A DNA stretch of 64,000 nt, from NCBI GenBank assembly GCA_950295325.1, contig OX485809.1:16306001-16370000 (forward strand), read 5' to 3'. Below, one piece after another: positions 62,201 through 64,000 of the stretch. The first letter of the stretch is position 1; each line of letters starts with the position of its first letter. A program made the translations under genes and the position numbers. The notes under the pieces were generated by a model. That model did not search any database. It saw only the letters and a program-made list of their open reading frames with translations, and was not told where the DNA came from. The DNA is from Polytrichum commune. Taxonomy: Eukaryota > Streptophyta > Polytrichopsida > Polytrichales > Polytrichaceae.

Positions 62201-63822
62201 TACTGCAGTCCTTGTGAGCACGTTGTAACTTCCTTGGCAGCCATTTCTGTAGACATTTTAATGCATTTTTGCTAGAATGATACACTTTGGTCATTGGGCT
62301 CTGTTAATGATTATTGACTATGGGCACAGAGATCCTGAGAAGGAACTTATTCTAAATGCCATGGTCTTGTTTTCCTTTTGTCCCCTGTATCCCTCATCCT
62401 GTGACATGGAGTTTGACATCCACCATCACTTGACTCGTGAACCACAGCTTGATTTTTAGGATTCTTTGCGCCCTATATTTTGAAAACACCTGGACTATAT
62501 GAAACACCTACCTCCAGTGGAAACCACGCAATGTTTTCTTGTAGAAAACATCCCAACCAACGTATTCTCCTCTCTGGGAAGCTGTTTTTGCATGTTCACA
62601 ATTGATACTGAGCTTGGGTAGTCTTGTATGTATGCATAGCTTTTTGTGCTGGTAAAATTTGCATACATCTGCTTCAACGAGTATGCACCAACGTCACTTC
62701 ATCGTTGTTGATTCAAATGGAAACGCAAGGCAAGAATGGACGCGAAGCTTGAATGTTTACTTGTTTAAATTGTATTCACTGGAGGATGGTCTTTCAGGAG
62801 GCGCGCAAGGAGGTGCCACAAACACTGGGGGAGCAACCCAAGTTCAAACTGGAGTCCAGGCGTGGGTACAGGGCGCCATAGCAAAGATCCACTCTGGCGG
62901 TACGACTAACACAGACTCGAACTCTGCAGCAATTACGAGTACGGCGGTTTCTGGACCTACCCAGAACTTACCGTTGAGTGTTAGCACTGCGACGTTCCCA
63001 GGCACGCCTGCAGTGCGCCTCATCAGCGACTGCCATTTTCTACACCGCTTATGCCAACTCCTCCTTTTCTGTCTCATTTTCCGGAAACGGCAACTGCCAC
63101 GGTTTGTGAATGTCACAGGAGGCCGACCAGTAACAGCTCCTGATGGAACAAGTAAGCTGGGACTGGCGAAGGAGGACCCTTCAGCAGGACAACGGGCTGC
63201 AAATGGGGCTCCTATTAAATCTGAAGATGGTGGTCAACCTGTAGTGCGAACAGCTAGTACTGTAAGCAAAGGTGGTGAGGATGTCACAAACCCTCGACTC
63301 ACGCGTGTTGGTAATGGCAATTGTGGGCAAGGGTATACTGCTGATGAGGTAAAAATCATACCAGGCACCACACAACTGTGAATTTGAGCTACATACTTCC
63401 ATTTTAGCTAACTGTGTCAAAAGCTACCCATTCTAAAATTAACTTACAAAGGAGTATTTTTCTGTGTTCTAAAATGTGCACCTAGTTTGCCACCTGGGTC
63501 TATTTGTTTTGTTTCTTACAAGGTTGATTCTATGTTGAGAAGTATTTTTGACCCACTGCTGGAAAGTAAAATATGTAGGGACTCTTTCTTTTTATTTTAT
63601 TTAAACTCTCAACCAGGCTTGACTCATCTTGCCTATGCACCTCTGCAGGTTAAATATTTGTTCTTGGTGCTTGTTGATCTTTGCAAGCGTACAGCACCGC
63701 TTCCCCATCCTCTGCCCAGAGCGCAGCAAATTGCAAACCCAATCTTAAGGCTCCACTTCATCGATGGCCAATTCAATGTCGCCCCGGAGGTTGTCGAGGC
63801 TTCCTTGGGTCCTCATATGCAG
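53268..63822 (+). CDS. MED16: Mediator complex subunit 16 (MED16/SFR6), 3' end outside window
   Basis: Fifteen exons with GT/AG borders hold one frame for 1033 codons: 53268-53500, 54745-54813, 55358-55446, 55676-55788, 56449-56550, 57424-57502, 57780-58358, 58912-59244, 59484-59682, 60012-60091, 60265-60344, 60934-61170, 61379-61559, 62798-63348, 63649-63822. The last donor (GTCAAC) leads out of the window, so roughly 170-250 residues are missing. The N-terminus has a Glu run, then PELCRKF. Family signatures follow: YLEWSPNSCARALLI, RWPNFLCVCSVFW, NPSTVVVWEVTAW, SNFSAYVSPDAAA, VAFDPSRGGSALV, FWWSLVSEVDWWD, ILDLASHFLTRLRRYASFC and AWVQGAIAKI. The first 500 residues should form the WD40-like propeller. 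MED16 is a Mediator tail subunit in the nucleus, required in Arabidopsis for cold, iron and defence gene expression. The ATG at 53268 follows an in-frame TGA. Confidence 0.95.
53475..54640 (+). repeat. Tandem duplication in MED16 intron 1 including exon 1 end
   Basis: Unit 1 starts at 53475 (TTTCCTGAACTCTGCAGAAA) and unit 2 at 53883 (TTTCCTGAACTCTAGAGAAA), a 408-bp period. The second copy therefore repeats the last 26 bases of exon 1 and its donor, but with a TAG in frame. The downstream parts match too (GGGGTGTCCAAAT, GTGCACATC, TGTGTCTT, TTTTGCTTCCTC). Unit 2 is split by the 5S-derived SINE. Confidence 0.8.
54066..54408 (-). mobile_element. 5S rRNA-derived SINE (SINE3-like)
   Basis: A 343-bp insertion flanked by the 9-bp duplication ATGTACTGG (54057-54065 and 54409-54417); the pre-insertion sequence is preserved in the neighbouring tandem unit near 53640. 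On the minus strand its first 130 bases resemble plant 5S rRNA: ACCGGATCCCA, then GAGGTTAAGC (box A region), then CACTCGGATGGGGGACC (box C region), then GGTGCACC at the 5S end. The element then runs into an unrelated body and a T-rich 3' end. The alternative, a solo LTR of a Cassandra-type TRIM, which also carries 5S sequence, is less likely because the duplication is 9 bp and no TG...CA ends are seen. Confidence 0.7.
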
Positions 63823-64000
63823 GTCAACACTTGGTCACATCTTTCAAAGTTTCCCTCTTCCCATTAAATGCCCATGAAATGTCCAAGAGGCCCAATCTGT
63901 GCTTTTTGGTGCTATATTTTCTATACGGTTCACCTAGATAATCACATTTCTAGCAAAACTTGCGTACTGTGACCCCTGGGTGATGTTATGTAGCACCTAT

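Overview
This is nuclear DNA of a land plant. Spliced, intron-rich genes with clear GT/AG borders encode plant proteins: a nodulin-homeobox protein (NDX), Mediator subunit 16 (MED16/SFR6), cytosolic ribosomal protein L10 (uL16) and a type I MADS-box factor. I cannot fix the species. The divergence of NDX and MED16 from angiosperm relatives, and the dense load of old transposon relics, make a seed-free plant (lycophyte, fern or bryophyte) my guess, not a demonstration.

Layout. 1-1.6 kb: a decayed tandem duplication and a hAT-like MITE. 1.6-10.9 kb: an old transposase relic (MULE-like, with a SWIM-like cysteine/histidine cluster) split by a complete, very young Ty3/gypsy chromovirus on the minus strand (4467-10571; two 803-bp LTRs identical by eye, 5-bp target duplication, tRNA-iMet primer site, one uninterrupted gag-pol frame). 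11.3-12.1 kb: a hAT transposase tail relic. 13.8-17.8 kb: a two-exon Mgamma-like MADS gene whose leader, intron and 3' flank are all built from diverged tandem repeats. 19.3-29.3 kb: NDX, minus strand, 16 coding exons reconstructed here (about 1052 aa). 31.6-36.8 kb: three Tourist-like elements and a second copy of the MULE-like relic. 39.5-41.4 kb: RPL10, minus strand, four coding exons, tightly bracketed by two dispersed repeats that recur in the same order near 45 and 49 kb without the gene. 42-53 kb: repeat-rich intergenic DNA with two hAT-like MITEs and a tRNA-type SINE. 53.3 kb to the window end: MED16, plus strand, 15 coding exons (1033 codons) with the 3' end outside the window; intron 1 carries a 408-bp tandem duplication that copied the end of exon 1 and was later hit by a 5S-rRNA-derived SINE.

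The genes are independent housekeeping or regulatory loci, not a cluster. The most unusual signal is inside the chromovirus LTR: about eleven short inverted repeats whose stems change in a compensatory way around a nearly constant GTCTA core. The 5S-derived SINE and the repeat-built MADS locus come next. Exon borders were assigned by reading frame, splice sites and remembered family similarity; no alignment was run.
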